Part shown: positions 51,977 through 60,856 of the stretch, one piece after another | How positions within the stretch are numbered: position 1 is the stretch's first letter | Layout of the letters: each line of letters opens with the position of its first letter | From: Caulobacter sp. | Lineage (GTDB): Bacteria > Pseudomonadota > Alphaproteobacteria > Caulobacterales > Caulobacteraceae | Direction: 5' to 3' | NCBI GenBank assembly: GCA_030680355.1 | Contig: JAUXVF010000027.1 | Location: 1 to 64,000 of the forward strand | DNA length: 64,000 bases | Notes under the pieces: model-generated | Seen by the model: only the letters and a program-made list of their open reading frames with translations | What the model was told of the DNA's origin: nothing | The model's database searches: none | Translations under genes and position numbers: made by a program

Positions 51977-53269
51977 ATGACCACCGAACAGATCGAGGCC
52001 GCTCCGGCGCCGCAGAAAACGGGCCTGGCCTTCGCCTACGTCACCACCCTCTTCTTCGCCTGGGGGTTTGTCACATCGCTGATCGGCCCGCTGATCGCGG
52101 CGCTGCGCAAGGTCTTCGACCTCAGCTACACTGAGGCGACCCTGACGACCTTCGCCTGGTTCATCGCCTATGGCGTCGTCTCCCTGCCCGCCGCCGCCAT
52201 CCTCGCCCGGCTGGGATACAGCCGCTCGATCATCTTCGCGCTGGCGACGATGGTGCTGGGTTGCCTGATCGTGCCGGTGGCCACGCTCGCGGACTGGTAT
52301 CCGGGGGTTCTGATCGCGCTGTTTGTCATCGCCTCGGGCGTCACCATCCTGCAGGTTGCAGCCAATCCTCTGGTCGCCGCCCTTGGAACACCGAAAGGGT
52401 CCCATTTCCGGCTCAACCTCTCCCAGGCCTTCAACTCTCTCGGCACGGTCCTTGGCCCCTGGCTGGGTTCCCATCTGCTGTTGACCGGCGGGATCTTCGC
52501 GGCCGGCGCCGTGGTGACCGTAGCGACCCGTGGCCAGTCCCTGCGCAGCATCGACCTGGCCTTCCTGGGGGTCGGGGCCTTCTTCGCCGTGCTCGCCGCC
52601 TTCATTTTTACGGCCCGCAAAAGGATCAACACGGCCGCGGCCGCTGGGGCCGGCGAGTCCGTCTCTCCGCTCCGCGCCCTGGCCTCGCCCTGGGCCGTGT
52701 TCGGCGCCGTCGCGATCTTCTTCTACGTCGGGTCAGAGGTGGCGATCGGCGACCTGATGACCAACTTCCTGCACTCGGAGAACATCCTCAACATTCCCCT
52801 CGATCGCGCCGGCGCGATGGTCAGCTACTACTGGGGGGCGGCGATGATCGGTCGCTTCATCGGCGCCGCACTGCTGACGCGGGTGCGCGCGGGACTCCTG
52901 CTGGGCGTCTGCACCGTCATCGCAGCCGGCCTCTGCGCCGTGGTCACCCAGACCGGCGGGACCACCGCCGCCTGGTCGGCGATCGCCGTGGGTCTGTTCA
53001 ACTCGATCATGTTCCCGACCATCTTCACCCTGACGCTCGAGCGCTCATCCGCGCCACCCTCGGCGACCTCGGGACTGCTGGTGTTCGGCATCATCGGGGG
53101 CGCGATTTTGCCCGTCTTGGCCGGCCGCATCGCAGACGCGTCGGCGGTGCTCAATCCGGTCTTCTACGTGCCCTTGGCTGGCTACACGCTGCTGACGATC
53201 TTCGCGATCGCCACAGCCCTGACCCAGGCGCGATCGGATACAATCGCCTCGGCGCCAGCCGGACACTAG
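51977..53269 (+). CDS. FucP/GluP-family MFS sugar permease
   Basis: A 430-residue permease. The opening GLAFAYVTTLFFAWGFVTSLIGPLIAALRKVFDLSYTEATL is the typical FucP/GluP (fucose, glucose/galactose:H+ symporter) first helix region. FRLNLSQAFNSLGTVLGPWLG in the middle is the second signature (QAFNSLGT), and GSEVAIGDLMTNFL and YYWGAAMIGRFIGA follow in the C-terminal half. The start follows GGGGGAAAC. It is divergent from GH3 across operator B and convergent with the LacI gene (16 bases). It probably brings in the monosaccharide freed by GH3, with glucose most likely. Confidence 0.91.
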   Translation: MTTEQIEAAPAPQKTGLAFAYVTTLFFAWGFVTSLIGPLIAALRKVFDLSYTEATLTTFAWFIAYGVVSLPAAAILARLGYSRSIIFALATMVLGCLIVPVATLADWYPGVLIALFVIASGVTILQVAANPLVAALGTPKGSHFRLNLSQAFNSLGTVLGPWLGSHLLLTGGIFAAGAVVTVATRGQSLRSIDLAFLGVGAFFAVLAAFIFTARKRINTAAAAGAGESVSPLRALASPWAVFGAVAIFFYVGSEVAIGDLMTNFLHSENILNIPLDRAGAMVSYYWGAAMIGRFIGAALLTRVRAGLLLGVCTVIAAGLCAVVTQTGGTTAAWSAIAVGLFNSIMFPTIFTLTLERSSAPPSATSGLLVFGIIGGAILPVLAGRIADASAVLNPVFYVPLAGYTLLTIFAIATALTQARSDTIASAPAGH

Positions 53270-53285
53270 CCGGAAAGGCCGCGCC

Positions 53286-54329
53286 CTAAGCCGCCAGAGG
53301 CGCGGTCGAGGCCCGTAGGATGAGCTCATACGGAACGATCGACGCCTCGGACGCATCCTCGGGTTTGAGGGCCGGGATCAACAGCCGGGTCGCTCGAGCG
53401 GCCATCTCGGCCACGGGCTGACGCACGGTGGTCAGAGGTGGCGTGGAGAACAGCGCGCTTGGCGTATCGTCATAGCCGGCGACCGAGACATCGTCGGGGG
53501 CCTTCAGTCCCAGGGCCGCGGCCGCCTGCAGCACGCCCAGCGCCATGTCGTCGTTGGATGCGAAGATGGCCGTCGGCCGGTCGTCGAGCCCCAGCAGCCT
53601 GCCGCCGCCCGCGACGCCCGACTCGAAGGTGAAGTCGCCTTCGACCATCAGCTCGTCCGCCACGGGCAGATCATGCGCGGCCATGGCGGCTTCGAACCCG
53701 CCGCGGCGCTTTCGGCTGGCCGAGTAGTTGGCGGGGCCCGAGATGAATCCGATCCGCCGGTGGCCGAGGCCGATCAGATGTTCGGTCATCTCCTGCGCCG
53801 CCTGGCGCTCATCCATGGAAATGCTGAAACCTCGGGCCGAGGTCGCTTCCGGCCCGATGCGCGCGAAAGGGGTCCCGGTCCGCTCAAGGACGGCCAGCAC
53901 CTGGGGATGGTCGGAGTTGGGCGGCGTCAGCAGCACGCCCGCCGGCTTCAGCGCGGCCAGGAGGGCGGTGACGTCCCGCTCCAGCGTGTCCGACCCGTGG
54001 TCGATCAGTTCGACCATCAGGTGATAATCGGCCCGGCGGCATTCCATCAGCGCGCCCAGCTCCAGCCGACTGAGGTAGTCGTTCCCCCGCCCACTCTTCC
54101 AGTGCTCGATGGTCAGTTCGGCGTCGACAAAGGCGGCTATGAGATAGGACGAGGCGCCGGCCAGGCTGCGGGCCGACAGGCTGCGCCGATAGCCCAATTG
54201 ATGGACGGCTTTCTGGACCTTGTCCTTAAGGGTCTGGCTGACGTTTGGCTCATCATTGAGAACGCGCGACACGGACTTGATGGAGACGCCAGCCAGAGCG
54301 GCTACATCATAAATCGTCACTGCGGTCAT
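53286..54329 (-). CDS. LacI-family transcriptional regulator (candidate repressor of the sugar regulon)
   Basis: A 347-residue regulator. The N-terminal helix-turn-helix VTIYDVAALAGVSIKSVSRVLNDEPNVSQTLKDKV with the hinge helix GYRRSLSARSLAG is canonical LacI. The periplasmic-binding-protein-like effector domain follows (IGFISGPANYSASRKRRGGFEAA, then AIFASNDDMALGVLQAA and VSVAGYDDTPSALFSTPPLTTVRQP), so it binds a small sugar-like ligand. It lies between the two FucP/GluP permeases, in the middle of a locus with four LacI-type palindromes (40189, 51848, 55823, 60776), and is the only LacI gene in the window. It is therefore the probable repressor of them all. No copy of the palindrome is in front of its own gene. 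Confidence 0.92.
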   Translation of the reverse strand: MTAVTIYDVAALAGVSIKSVSRVLNDEPNVSQTLKDKVQKAVHQLGYRRSLSARSLAGASSYLIAAFVDAELTIEHWKSGRGNDYLSRLELGALMECRRADYHLMVELIDHGSDTLERDVTALLAALKPAGVLLTPPNSDHPQVLAVLERTGTPFARIGPEATSARGFSISMDERQAAQEMTEHLIGLGHRRIGFISGPANYSASRKRRGGFEAAMAAHDLPVADELMVEGDFTFESGVAGGGRLLGLDDRPTAIFASNDDMALGVLQAAAALGLKAPDDVSVAGYDDTPSALFSTPPLTTVRQPVAEMAARATRLLIPALKPEDASEASIVPYELILRASTAPLAA

Positions 54330-54442
54330 TGTTCGCCCCGGGCCCTGGCGCCCTCCCGCCGGCGGCCGCCATCATCGCTTACCCATGTCGCATTTCGAGC
54401 CGAGTCCGGCAACGCGCCTGCGCCATAGGACGGCGCCGGACG

Positions 54443-55711
54443 TCACCGGCGGCAGAAGCGACCATAGAGAGCGATCACCACATAGCAGATCGCCGGGACC
54501 ACCAGAGCCACCCGCAGGGTCGCCGCGTCCGCCACCATGCCGGTCAGCGGCGGCACGATGGCGCCGCCCACGATGGCCATGCAGATGATGCCCGACCCTT
54601 CCGCCGCCCGGCGGCCCAGACCTTCTGACGCGAGCGAGAAAATGGTCGGGAACATGATGGCGTTGAAACAGCCCACCGCCAGCAGCGCCACGCCCGAAAC
54701 GACGCCGGTCGATCCGGCGGATATGCCGACCAGGACCAGGGCCGCCAGGGCGACCGTTGTCAGCACCTTCCAGGGGGCGACCCTTTGCAAGACGGCGGCC
54801 CCGATGAACCGGCCGACCATGGCGCCGCCCCAGTAGAAGGCCAGCAGTTCGCCGGCCCCGCGGGCGGGCAGTCCAAGCGTATCGGCCTGCATCAGATAGT
54901 TGGTCAGAAGGCTGGCGATGGCCACCTCGGCCCCGACATAGGCGAAGATGCCCAGCGCCCCAAAGGCAAAGCGCGGCTTGGCCAGCAGATCGAAGGCCTT
55001 GAAGATGTTGGTCGGCTCGGCCGGCGCTTCGACGAGTTGGCGCCGGTTGAACCAGACCACCAGGGCGACGACCGCCAGCGCGGCGGCGATCCCCAGATAG
55101 GCGTTGGTGATAACCAGCGATTCCTGGGCGCGGTAGGCGATCAGCGCGGCCCCTTCCAGGGTCTTCTCGTCCAGGCTGGCGAGCGAGCCCAGGATCAGGA
55201 TCGCGCCGACATAGGGAAAGACCGTGGTGCCCAGGGAGTTGAAGGCCTGGGCGAAGGTCAGACGACTGTGGGCCGTGCGGGGCTCGCCCAGCATCGAGAT
55301 CAGCGGGTTGGCCACGACCTGGACCAGGGTGACCCCGGCCGCGAGGATGAACAGGGCGGCCAGGAAGGTGCCGAACAGGCCCGACTTGGCCGCCGGGATG
55401 AACAGCAGGCAGCCGATCATCATGATCAGCAGCCCAACCACCGCGCCGCGCATGTAGCCGATCCGCTTGATCAGCGCCGCCGCTGGCAAAGAGACGATGA
55501 AATAGGCGGCGAAGAAAGCCGTCTGGATCAGCATGGCCTCGAAATAGTTGAGCTCGAACAGGTGCTTGAGTTTCGGCACCAGCACATCGTTGAGGCTCGT
55601 CATGCCGCCGAAGATGAAGAACAGGCCGAAGACAAACCATTTCAGATAGCCCGACCCCACATGGCTGTCGGTGGCCTGCCCGGCCGGGGTGGTGGTGGTG
55701 CCGATCATCAT
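54443..55711 (-). CDS. GluP/FucP-family glucose/galactose MFS permease
   Basis: A 422-residue permease close in type to the gene at 51977. KWFVFGLFFIFGGMTSLNDVLVPKLKHLFELNYFEAML is the canonical first span of GluP/FucP proteins. VQVVANPLISMLG, RLTFAQAFNSLGTTVFPYVGAILILGS and GAEVAIASLLTNYLM follow in order. GluP carries glucose or galactose with protons. ATG 55711 is taken as the start, though its ribosome-binding site is weak and a longer frame extends to 55837 through operator C. It follows eda on the same strand with 162 bases between and has its own operator. Confidence 0.9.
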   Translation of the reverse strand: MMIGTTTTPAGQATDSHVGSGYLKWFVFGLFFIFGGMTSLNDVLVPKLKHLFELNYFEAMLIQTAFFAAYFIVSLPAAALIKRIGYMRGAVVGLLIMMIGCLLFIPAAKSGLFGTFLAALFILAAGVTLVQVVANPLISMLGEPRTAHSRLTFAQAFNSLGTTVFPYVGAILILGSLASLDEKTLEGAALIAYRAQESLVITNAYLGIAAALAVVALVVWFNRRQLVEAPAEPTNIFKAFDLLAKPRFAFGALGIFAYVGAEVAIASLLTNYLMQADTLGLPARGAGELLAFYWGGAMVGRFIGAAVLQRVAPWKVLTTVALAALVLVGISAGSTGVVSGVALLAVGCFNAIMFPTIFSLASEGLGRRAAEGSGIICMAIVGGAIVPPLTGMVADAATLRVALVVPAICYVVIALYGRFCRR

Positions 55712-55822
55712 GACTATCCGGGACAAGGTTGAGACGTCGCGGGTCGCCGCCTTGGGCGAGTCTGTTTTTGAGGACCGTTGTCCCTGTTGCGTTTCCCCCG
55801 CACAGGCAGTGAGACGGCAAAT

Positions 55823-55836
55823 TGATAGCGCTGTCA
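55823..55836. promoter_or_regulatory. LacI-type operator C: TGATAGCGCTGTCA
   Basis: The same palindrome as operators B and D with one base changed, extended to ATTGATAGCGCTGTCAAT. On the minus strand its right half forms TTGACA (55837-55832), a perfect -35 for the GluP-like gene, though no good -10 follows (TCTCAC at 17 bases). It lies between eda and that gene. Confidence 0.75.
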
Positions 55837-55873
55837 ATTTCCGTTTTCAGGCTCTGACGGGGGGCGCGGCGGC

Positions 55874-56494
55874 CTAGGGCTGGGCCGAATCGGCCAACGC
55901 CGCGGCGGCCGTGGCCAGCCGCGTGATCTCGTCCCAGGCGCAGGCGTCGATCAGCCCCTTGGGCGCCACCCAGGCGCCGCCGACGCACAAAACGTTGGGC
56001 AGGGCGAGCAGCGAGGCGGCGTTGCCGGCGTGAACGCCGCCGGTGGGGCAGAACCGGGCCTGGGGGAACGGACTCGACCAGGCCTGCAGAACCGCAGCGC
56101 CGCCCGCCGGGATAGCCGGGAAGAACTTGAAGGCCGTCAGACCCGCCTCCAGGCCAGTCATGATCTCGGACGCCGTCGCCACACCGGGCGTCAACGGCAA
56201 CGGGTGAGGCTCGACAAGGTCCCGCGTCAGGCCCGGACTGACCGCGAACGCCGCGCCCGCCTTCGCCGCGCGATCGAGATCGCGGCGTGACAGCACCGTT
56301 CCGGCCGCGACGACGACGCCCTCGACCTCGCCCACGATGCGGGTCATCGCCTCCAGCGCCGCATCGGTGCGCAATGTGACCTCGAGCACCGTCAGCCCGC
56401 CAAGCGCCAGGGCCCGCGCCAGGGGGACGGCCTGCTCGGCGCTGTCGATGGTGAGCACGGGCACAACGACGGCGCGTCTGAGCAGATCAATCAC
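55874..56494 (-). CDS. eda: 2-dehydro-3-deoxy-phosphogluconate (KDPG) aldolase
   Basis: A 206-residue aldolase. RRAVVVPVLTIDSAEQAVPLARALALGG and the catalytic Glu in VLEVTLRTDAALEA come first, then AGTVLSRRDLDRAAKAGAAFAVSPG, the Schiff-base Lys in FKFFPA and FCPTGGVHAGNAASLLALPNV. It splits KDPG into pyruvate and glyceraldehyde-3-phosphate, the last Entner-Doudoroff step. It starts four bases after the glk stop, so it closes the zwf-edd-glk-eda operon. All catalytic residues are present. Confidence 0.95.
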   Translation of the reverse strand: MIDLLRRAVVVPVLTIDSAEQAVPLARALALGGLTVLEVTLRTDAALEAMTRIVGEVEGVVVAAGTVLSRRDLDRAAKAGAAFAVSPGLTRDLVEPHPLPLTPGVATASEIMTGLEAGLTAFKFFPAIPAGGAAVLQAWSSPFPQARFCPTGGVHAGNAASLLALPNVLCVGGAWVAPKGLIDACAWDEITRLATAAAALADSAQP

Positions 56495-56498
56495 GGGA

Positions 56499-57491
56499 TC
56501 ACTGGTCCTTCAGAAGGGTTCGGATGCTTTGCGCCGCGCCAAGGAGCGCCACATGCGGCCGCATGATCACCGGGGTCGGTATGCCGCGCAGATAGTCGCC
56601 AAACCGCCCCTTGGCCTCGAACCGCTGCCTGAAGGCGCTGCGCTCCAGCACGCTGATGATCAGCGGCGGAATGCCGCCCGCGATATAGACGCCGCCAAGC
56701 GCGCCGAAGCTGAGTGCGAAGTCGCCGGCCACTGACCCGAGGATCGCGCAGAACCGTTCCACCGTCCTCAGGCATTCGGGATCGTCGGCGAGCGCCCGGC
56801 GCGTGATCTCGGCGGGGTCATCATCCGTTGTCGGCCGTCCTTCGATAGCCTGAAGGCATTGATGAAGGTCGTGCAGACCGGCGCCCGACAGAATCCGTTC
56901 GACGGACACGCGGCCGTATCTGCGCGCCAACAGACGGAGAATCTCGATCTCGACGTCGTCAGTGGGCGCGAAGCTGACGTGGCCGCCTTCGGTGGTGACC
57001 GTCGCGGCGCCGTGGTCGTCGCGGGCCAGGGCCGAAACGCCGAAGCCGGTGCCGGGACCGATGATGGCGATGGTTCGGTTGGCCAGCCCCTGCCCGCCCT
57101 CGCCGATCATGCGCAGGTCATCGCCTTCAAGAATCGGCGCTGCGATGGCCAGAGCCGCGTAGTCATTGAGCAGACGCGCCGATCCGAATCCAAGGGACCG
57201 AAGCTCTGCTTCCGACAGGGTCCAGTTGGAGTTGGTGAAATCGATGGCCCCGTTGGTGACCGGGCCGGCAACGGCCACGGCGGCCCCGGCCAGGGCGCAG
57301 GTCAGGCCTTGTTCACGCAGATAGAGCTGCACGGCCGCGGCGGCGTTGGCGTGATCCTTGACCCGGTACCGCGCCGCCGCTGTAACCACGAGACGCTCGG
57401 CGTCGAGATCAACAAGCCCGAACCGCGCGTTGGTGCCGCCGATATCGCCGACCAACGCCAGACGTGACCCCTCTTTAGCGGCCCGGCTCAT
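56499..57491 (-). CDS. glk: Glucokinase
   Basis: A 330-residue bacterial glucokinase of the Glk (PF02685) family. The phosphate motif is [19 protein letters not shown]; the glucose-contact region is [13 protein letters not shown], then [11 protein letters not shown]; the adenosine part is [13 protein letters not shown] and [24 protein letters not shown] is near residue 260. It makes glucose-6-phosphate for Zwf. The frame extends upstream, but ATG 57491 gives the family start. It overlaps the edd stop by four bases, showing translational coupling. Confidence 0.95.
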   Translation of the reverse strand: MSRAAKEGSRLALVGDIGGTNARFGLVDLDAERLVVTAAARYRVKDHANAAAAVQLYLREQGLTCALAGAAVAVAGPVTNGAIDFTNSNWTLSEAELRSLGFGSARLLNDYAALAIAAPILEGDDLRMIGEGGQGLANRTIAIIGPGTGFGVSALARDDHGAATVTTEGGHVSFAPTDDVEIEILRLLARRYGRVSVERILSGAGLHDLHQCLQAIEGRPTTDDDPAEITRRALADDPECLRTVERFCAILGSVAGDFALSFGALGGVYIAGGIPPLIISVLERSAFRQRFEAKGRFGDYLRGIPTPVIMRPHVALLGAAQSIRTLLKDQ

Positions 57492-59302
57492 GGGTAGATC
57501 ACCGACGCGCCATCCTCGGCGGCGCTGACGAGGCGGCGGAAGGGCTCGAACAGCTCTCGACCACAACCAACAGCCGAGGCGGGGCTGGGCGCCGGTTCAC
57601 GAGCCTCAAGCGTCTTTCTGTCGACAAGCACGTCCAGAACTCCACGATCACAATCGAGGCGAAGAAGGTCTTCGTCTCTCAGGGTTGCCAGAACGCCGCC
57701 GTCCAGCGCTTCGGGCGTCAGATGAATCGCCGCGGCCACCTTGCCTGACGCCCCAGACATACGGCCATCGGTCACCAGCGCCACCCGCCAGCCGCGATCC
57801 TGAAGGACACTGAGCGCGGGACTTAGGTTGTGCAACTCGGGCATGCCGTTGGCCCTGGGGCCCTGGAAGCGAAGCACGGCCACGACGTCGCGGTCCAGTT
57901 CGCCGGCCCGGAAAGCGGCGAGAAAGGCCTCCTGATCATCGAACACCCGCGCCGGCGCCTCGATGATCCGATGCTCGACCGCCACCGCCGCGACCTTGAC
58001 GACCGCGCGGCCGAGCCCACCCTGGACAAGGCGCAGGCCGCCATCGGCGCTGAAGGGGTCGGACGCGGGACGAAGGATGGTCATATCCAGCGACCGGGCG
58101 GGCGGGTCTCGCCAGACCAGGCGCGGCCCATCCAGCACGGGCTCCTGGGCGTAGCGCCTCAGGCCCTGTCCGGCGACGGTCGTCACGTCCTCATGCAACA
58201 GTCCGGTGTCCAGCAGTTCCCGAACGAGAAAGGCCATGCCGCCCGCGGCGTGGAAGTGGTTCACGTCGCCCGCGCCGTTTGGATAGATCCGCGTCAGGAG
58301 GGGCGTGGCAAGCGACAGTTCGTCGAAATCAGTCCAGTCGACCCGGATACCGGCCGCCCTGGCAATCGCCACCAGGTGGATCGCATGATTGGTCGAGCCC
58401 CCTGTCGCCAGCAGTCCGACAACGCCGTTCACCACGGCCTTTTCGTCGATCACATGCCCCACCGGCGCTTCCCTGGACTGCGCCAGAGCGACCGCGCGGG
58501 TCGTTGCGGCCCGGGTCAGCGCCTCGCGAAGCGGCGTGCCGGGCGACACGAAGGCGGCTCCCGGCAGATGCAGGCCCATGACCTCCATCAGCAACTGGTT
58601 AGAGTTAGCCGTGCCGTAAAAGGTGCAGGTCCCCGGCCCGTGATAGGCTTGGCTCTCCGCCTCAAGCAGGTCCGCCCGCGTGGCCTTGCCTTCGGCATGG
58701 AGGGCGCGGATGCGGGCCTTGTCCCCATTGGGCAGCCCGGAGGTCATCGGCCCCGCGGGAACAAACAGCGTCGGAAGGTGGCCAAAAGCCAGCGCGCCCA
58801 TCAGAAGACCCGGCACGATCTTGTCGCACACGCCCAGGCACAGCACGGCGTCGAACGCGTCGTGGCTGAGGGCCACGGCGGTGCTCATCGCGATCAGGTC
58901 GCGGCTGAACAGCGACAGCTCCATGCCCGGTCGCCCTTGGGTGACGCCGTCACACATGGCCGGGACGCCGCCCGCGACCTGGGCTGTGCCCCCCGCTTCG
59001 CGCGCGGCGTCGCGGATGATGTCGGGAAACCGTTCAAACGGCTGATGCGCCGAGAGCATGTCGTTGTAGGCGGTGACGATGCCCAGATTGACCGACGATG
59101 GTAGCCGCACGCGCAGTTTGTCCGCCGCCGGGGCCGCCGCGAAGGCATGCGCCCAGTTGGCGCAGGAGAGCTTTCCCCGCCCCGGGCCCTGACGGCCGGC
59201 GATGTCGATGCGGGCCAGATAGTCGGCGCGGCCGTCGCGGCTGCGCTCAACAACACGGCGGGTGACAGCCGCGATCACCGGATGCAGGGGAACGCCGGTC
59301 AT
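57488..59302 (-). CDS. edd: 6-phosphogluconate dehydratase
   Basis: A 604-residue member of the IlvD/Edd family, of normal Edd length. The N-terminal [20 protein letters not shown] is typical of Edd; [60 protein letters not shown] and [23 protein letters not shown] hold the cysteines of the iron-sulfur cluster. It converts 6-phosphogluconate to KDPG. ATG 59302 overlaps the zwf stop by four bases (ATGA), and the edd stop overlaps glk in the same way, so the three genes are tightly coupled. No gene for 6-phosphogluconolactonase is inserted, though in Caulobacter-type operons pgl sits between zwf and edd. Confidence 0.95.
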   Translation of the reverse strand: MTGVPLHPVIAAVTRRVVERSRDGRADYLARIDIAGRQGPGRGKLSCANWAHAFAAAPAADKLRVRLPSSVNLGIVTAYNDMLSAHQPFERFPDIIRDAAREAGGTAQVAGGVPAMCDGVTQGRPGMELSLFSRDLIAMSTAVALSHDAFDAVLCLGVCDKIVPGLLMGALAFGHLPTLFVPAGPMTSGLPNGDKARIRALHAEGKATRADLLEAESQAYHGPGTCTFYGTANSNQLLMEVMGLHLPGAAFVSPGTPLREALTRAATTRAVALAQSREAPVGHVIDEKAVVNGVVGLLATGGSTNHAIHLVAIARAAGIRVDWTDFDELSLATPLLTRIYPNGAGDVNHFHAAGGMAFLVRELLDTGLLHEDVTTVAGQGLRRYAQEPVLDGPRLVWRDPPARSLDMTILRPASDPFSADGGLRLVQGGLGRAVVKVAAVAVEHRIIEAPARVFDDQEAFLAAFRAGELDRDVVAVLRFQGPRANGMPELHNLSPALSVLQDRGWRVALVTDGRMSGASGKVAAAIHLTPEALDGGVLATLRDEDLLRLDCDRGVLDVLVDRKTLEAREPAPSPASAVGCGRELFEPFRRLVSAAEDGASVIYP

Positions 59303-60762
59303 GAGCGCCACACACCTTCGCCGGCCGGGCCCCAGGCGCCCGCCGGGTAGGGCTGCACCGGAAGTCCGCTTTCGCGCCACCCCTCAGCGATGCCGTCCAC
59401 CCAGGCCCAGGCCGCCTCGACCTCGGACCGGCCGACAAACAGGGTGGAGTTGCCGTCAAACGCATCGAGCAGCAGGCGTTCATAGGCGATCCGGCGGTCC
59501 GGCTCGGCGCCGTGAGCGCTGTTGGAGAGGCTGAGCGAAACCGGACTAAACCGCATGCCGTCCCGGCTCAGTCCCGGCCGTTTGTTCATCAGCGACAGGG
59601 CGATGTCCTCCTCGGGCTGCAGGCGGATGACCAACCGGTTGGCGTCAAGGTCGCCGCTGCCCGCGCCCGGAAAGATCGAATGCGGCACGGCCTTGAACTG
59701 GATGACGATCTCGGTTCGCCGCTCAGCCAGACGTTTTCCCGTCCGCAGGTAGAAGGGCACGCCCGCCCAGCGCCAGTTGTCGATTTCAGCGCGGATAGCG
59801 ACGTAGGTCTCGGTGTCGCTAGGAGTTCCCCGCTCCTCCGCATAGCCAGCCCCGCCCTGACCGGCCGTGTATTGGCCGCGCACGGTGTTGGCGGCGACCT
59901 CGGCTCGCCCGATGGGCCTTAGGCTGCGCAGCACCTTGAGCTTTTCATGGCGCACGGCTTCCGGATCGAGCTCCGACGGCGGCTCCATGGCCACCAGGCA
60001 GAGCAGTTGCAGCAGGTGGTTCTGCAGCATGTCCCGCAACGCCCCGTATTCGTCATAGTAGGGCCAGCGGTCGCCCACCCCGTGGGTCTCGGCGATGGTG
60101 ATCTGGACATGATCGATATTGAGGTTGCTCCACAGCGGCTCGAACAGGGCGTTGGCGAACCGCAGGCCGATCAGGTTCTGGACGGTCTCCTTGCCCAGAT
60201 AGTGGTCGATGCGCAGAATCCGGTCCTCGGAGAACACTTCGGCGACCGCGTCGTTGACGGCCCGCGCGCTGATCAGGTCTCGGCCGATCGGCTTTTCGAG
60301 CACGACGCGCGACCGCGGCCCGGCGAGACCGGCCGCCTGGACGGCTCTGGATATCGGGCCATACAGCGATGGCGACGTCGCCATATAGAAGAACAGGTCC
60401 GCATCCGGCGAGACGGCGTCCTTGAGGCGTTTCATCGCCTCGGGGTCTGTCGCGTCGACCGCCAGATAGTCCATGCGCGCGGAAAACCGCGACCAGGCCA
60501 GGGCAGCGCCACCGGCGGCGAGTGTCCTCGGATGCGTCCGCAGGGACTCCCACAGCCGCGCCGCGAAATCGTCGCTGGTTTCGTCCGTACGGGACACGCC
60601 CGTCAGCTTCAGCCCCTCGGGCAACAACCCGTCGAGTTCGAGAAAGAACAGCGATGGCAGCAGCATCCGCGAGGCGAGATCGCCTCCCGCGCCCAGCAAC
60701 ACCAGATGCTGCGCGCCCGTCCCGGTGGGGTCGGCCTGGCCTTGGTCGTTCCGGATAAACAT
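59299..60762 (-). CDS. zwf: Glucose-6-phosphate dehydrogenase
   Basis: A 487-residue enzyme. The N-terminal coenzyme fold starts [21 protein letters not shown], with GAGGDLA in place of the common GxxGDLA. Conserved motifs are [19 protein letters not shown], the substrate and catalytic motif [14 protein letters not shown], and [14 protein letters not shown] in the C-terminal part. It oxidises glucose-6-phosphate to 6-phosphoglucono-lactone with NADP+ or NAD+. ATG 60762 follows GAGGGG. Operator D ends 14 bases upstream, within the leader, and a promoter is just behind it. It is the first gene of zwf-edd-glk-eda. Confidence 0.95.
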   Translation of the reverse strand: MFIRNDQGQADPTGTGAQHLVLLGAGGDLASRMLLPSLFFLELDGLLPEGLKLTGVSRTDETSDDFAARLWESLRTHPRTLAAGGAALAWSRFSARMDYLAVDATDPEAMKRLKDAVSPDADLFFYMATSPSLYGPISRAVQAAGLAGPRSRVVLEKPIGRDLISARAVNDAVAEVFSEDRILRIDHYLGKETVQNLIGLRFANALFEPLWSNLNIDHVQITIAETHGVGDRWPYYDEYGALRDMLQNHLLQLLCLVAMEPPSELDPEAVRHEKLKVLRSLRPIGRAEVAANTVRGQYTAGQGGAGYAEERGTPSDTETYVAIRAEIDNWRWAGVPFYLRTGKRLAERRTEIVIQFKAVPHSIFPGAGSGDLDANRLVIRLQPEEDIALSLMNKRPGLSRDGMRFSPVSLSLSNSAHGAEPDRRIAYERLLLDAFDGNSTLFVGRSEVEAAWAWVDGIAEGWRESGLPVQPYPAGAWGPAGEGVWRS

Positions 60763-60775
60763 CGGCCCCCTCAAA

Positions 60776-60789
60776 TGACAGCGCTGTCA
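60776..60789. promoter_or_regulatory. LacI-type operator D: TGACAGCGCTGTCA
   Basis: A perfect 14-base palindrome identical to operator B. It ends 14 bases before the zwf start codon and touches the predicted -10 box, so it would cover the transcription start of the Entner-Doudoroff operon. Confidence 0.8.
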
Positions 60790-60816
60790 CTTACGGGAGC
60801 CGCAGCGGTTTGACAA
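60788..60816 (-). promoter_or_regulatory. Probable promoter of zwf-edd-glk-eda
   Basis: On the minus strand TTGTCA (-35, 60816-60811) and TAAGTG (-10, 60793-60788) are 17 bases apart. The -10 matches poorly, but the arrangement places the start site in operator D, as at the receptor promoter. Confidence 0.4.
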
Positions 60817-60856
60817 GTTCGACTGACCTCGAGATCCGCCTCCGGCCTGCTGCCGG

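Noticed and set aside
54372-55988. A 538-codon minus-strand frame overlapping the GluP-like permease in another frame.
   Set aside because: It overlaps eda and the permease out of frame and contains Arg/Pro-rich sequence without a family match.
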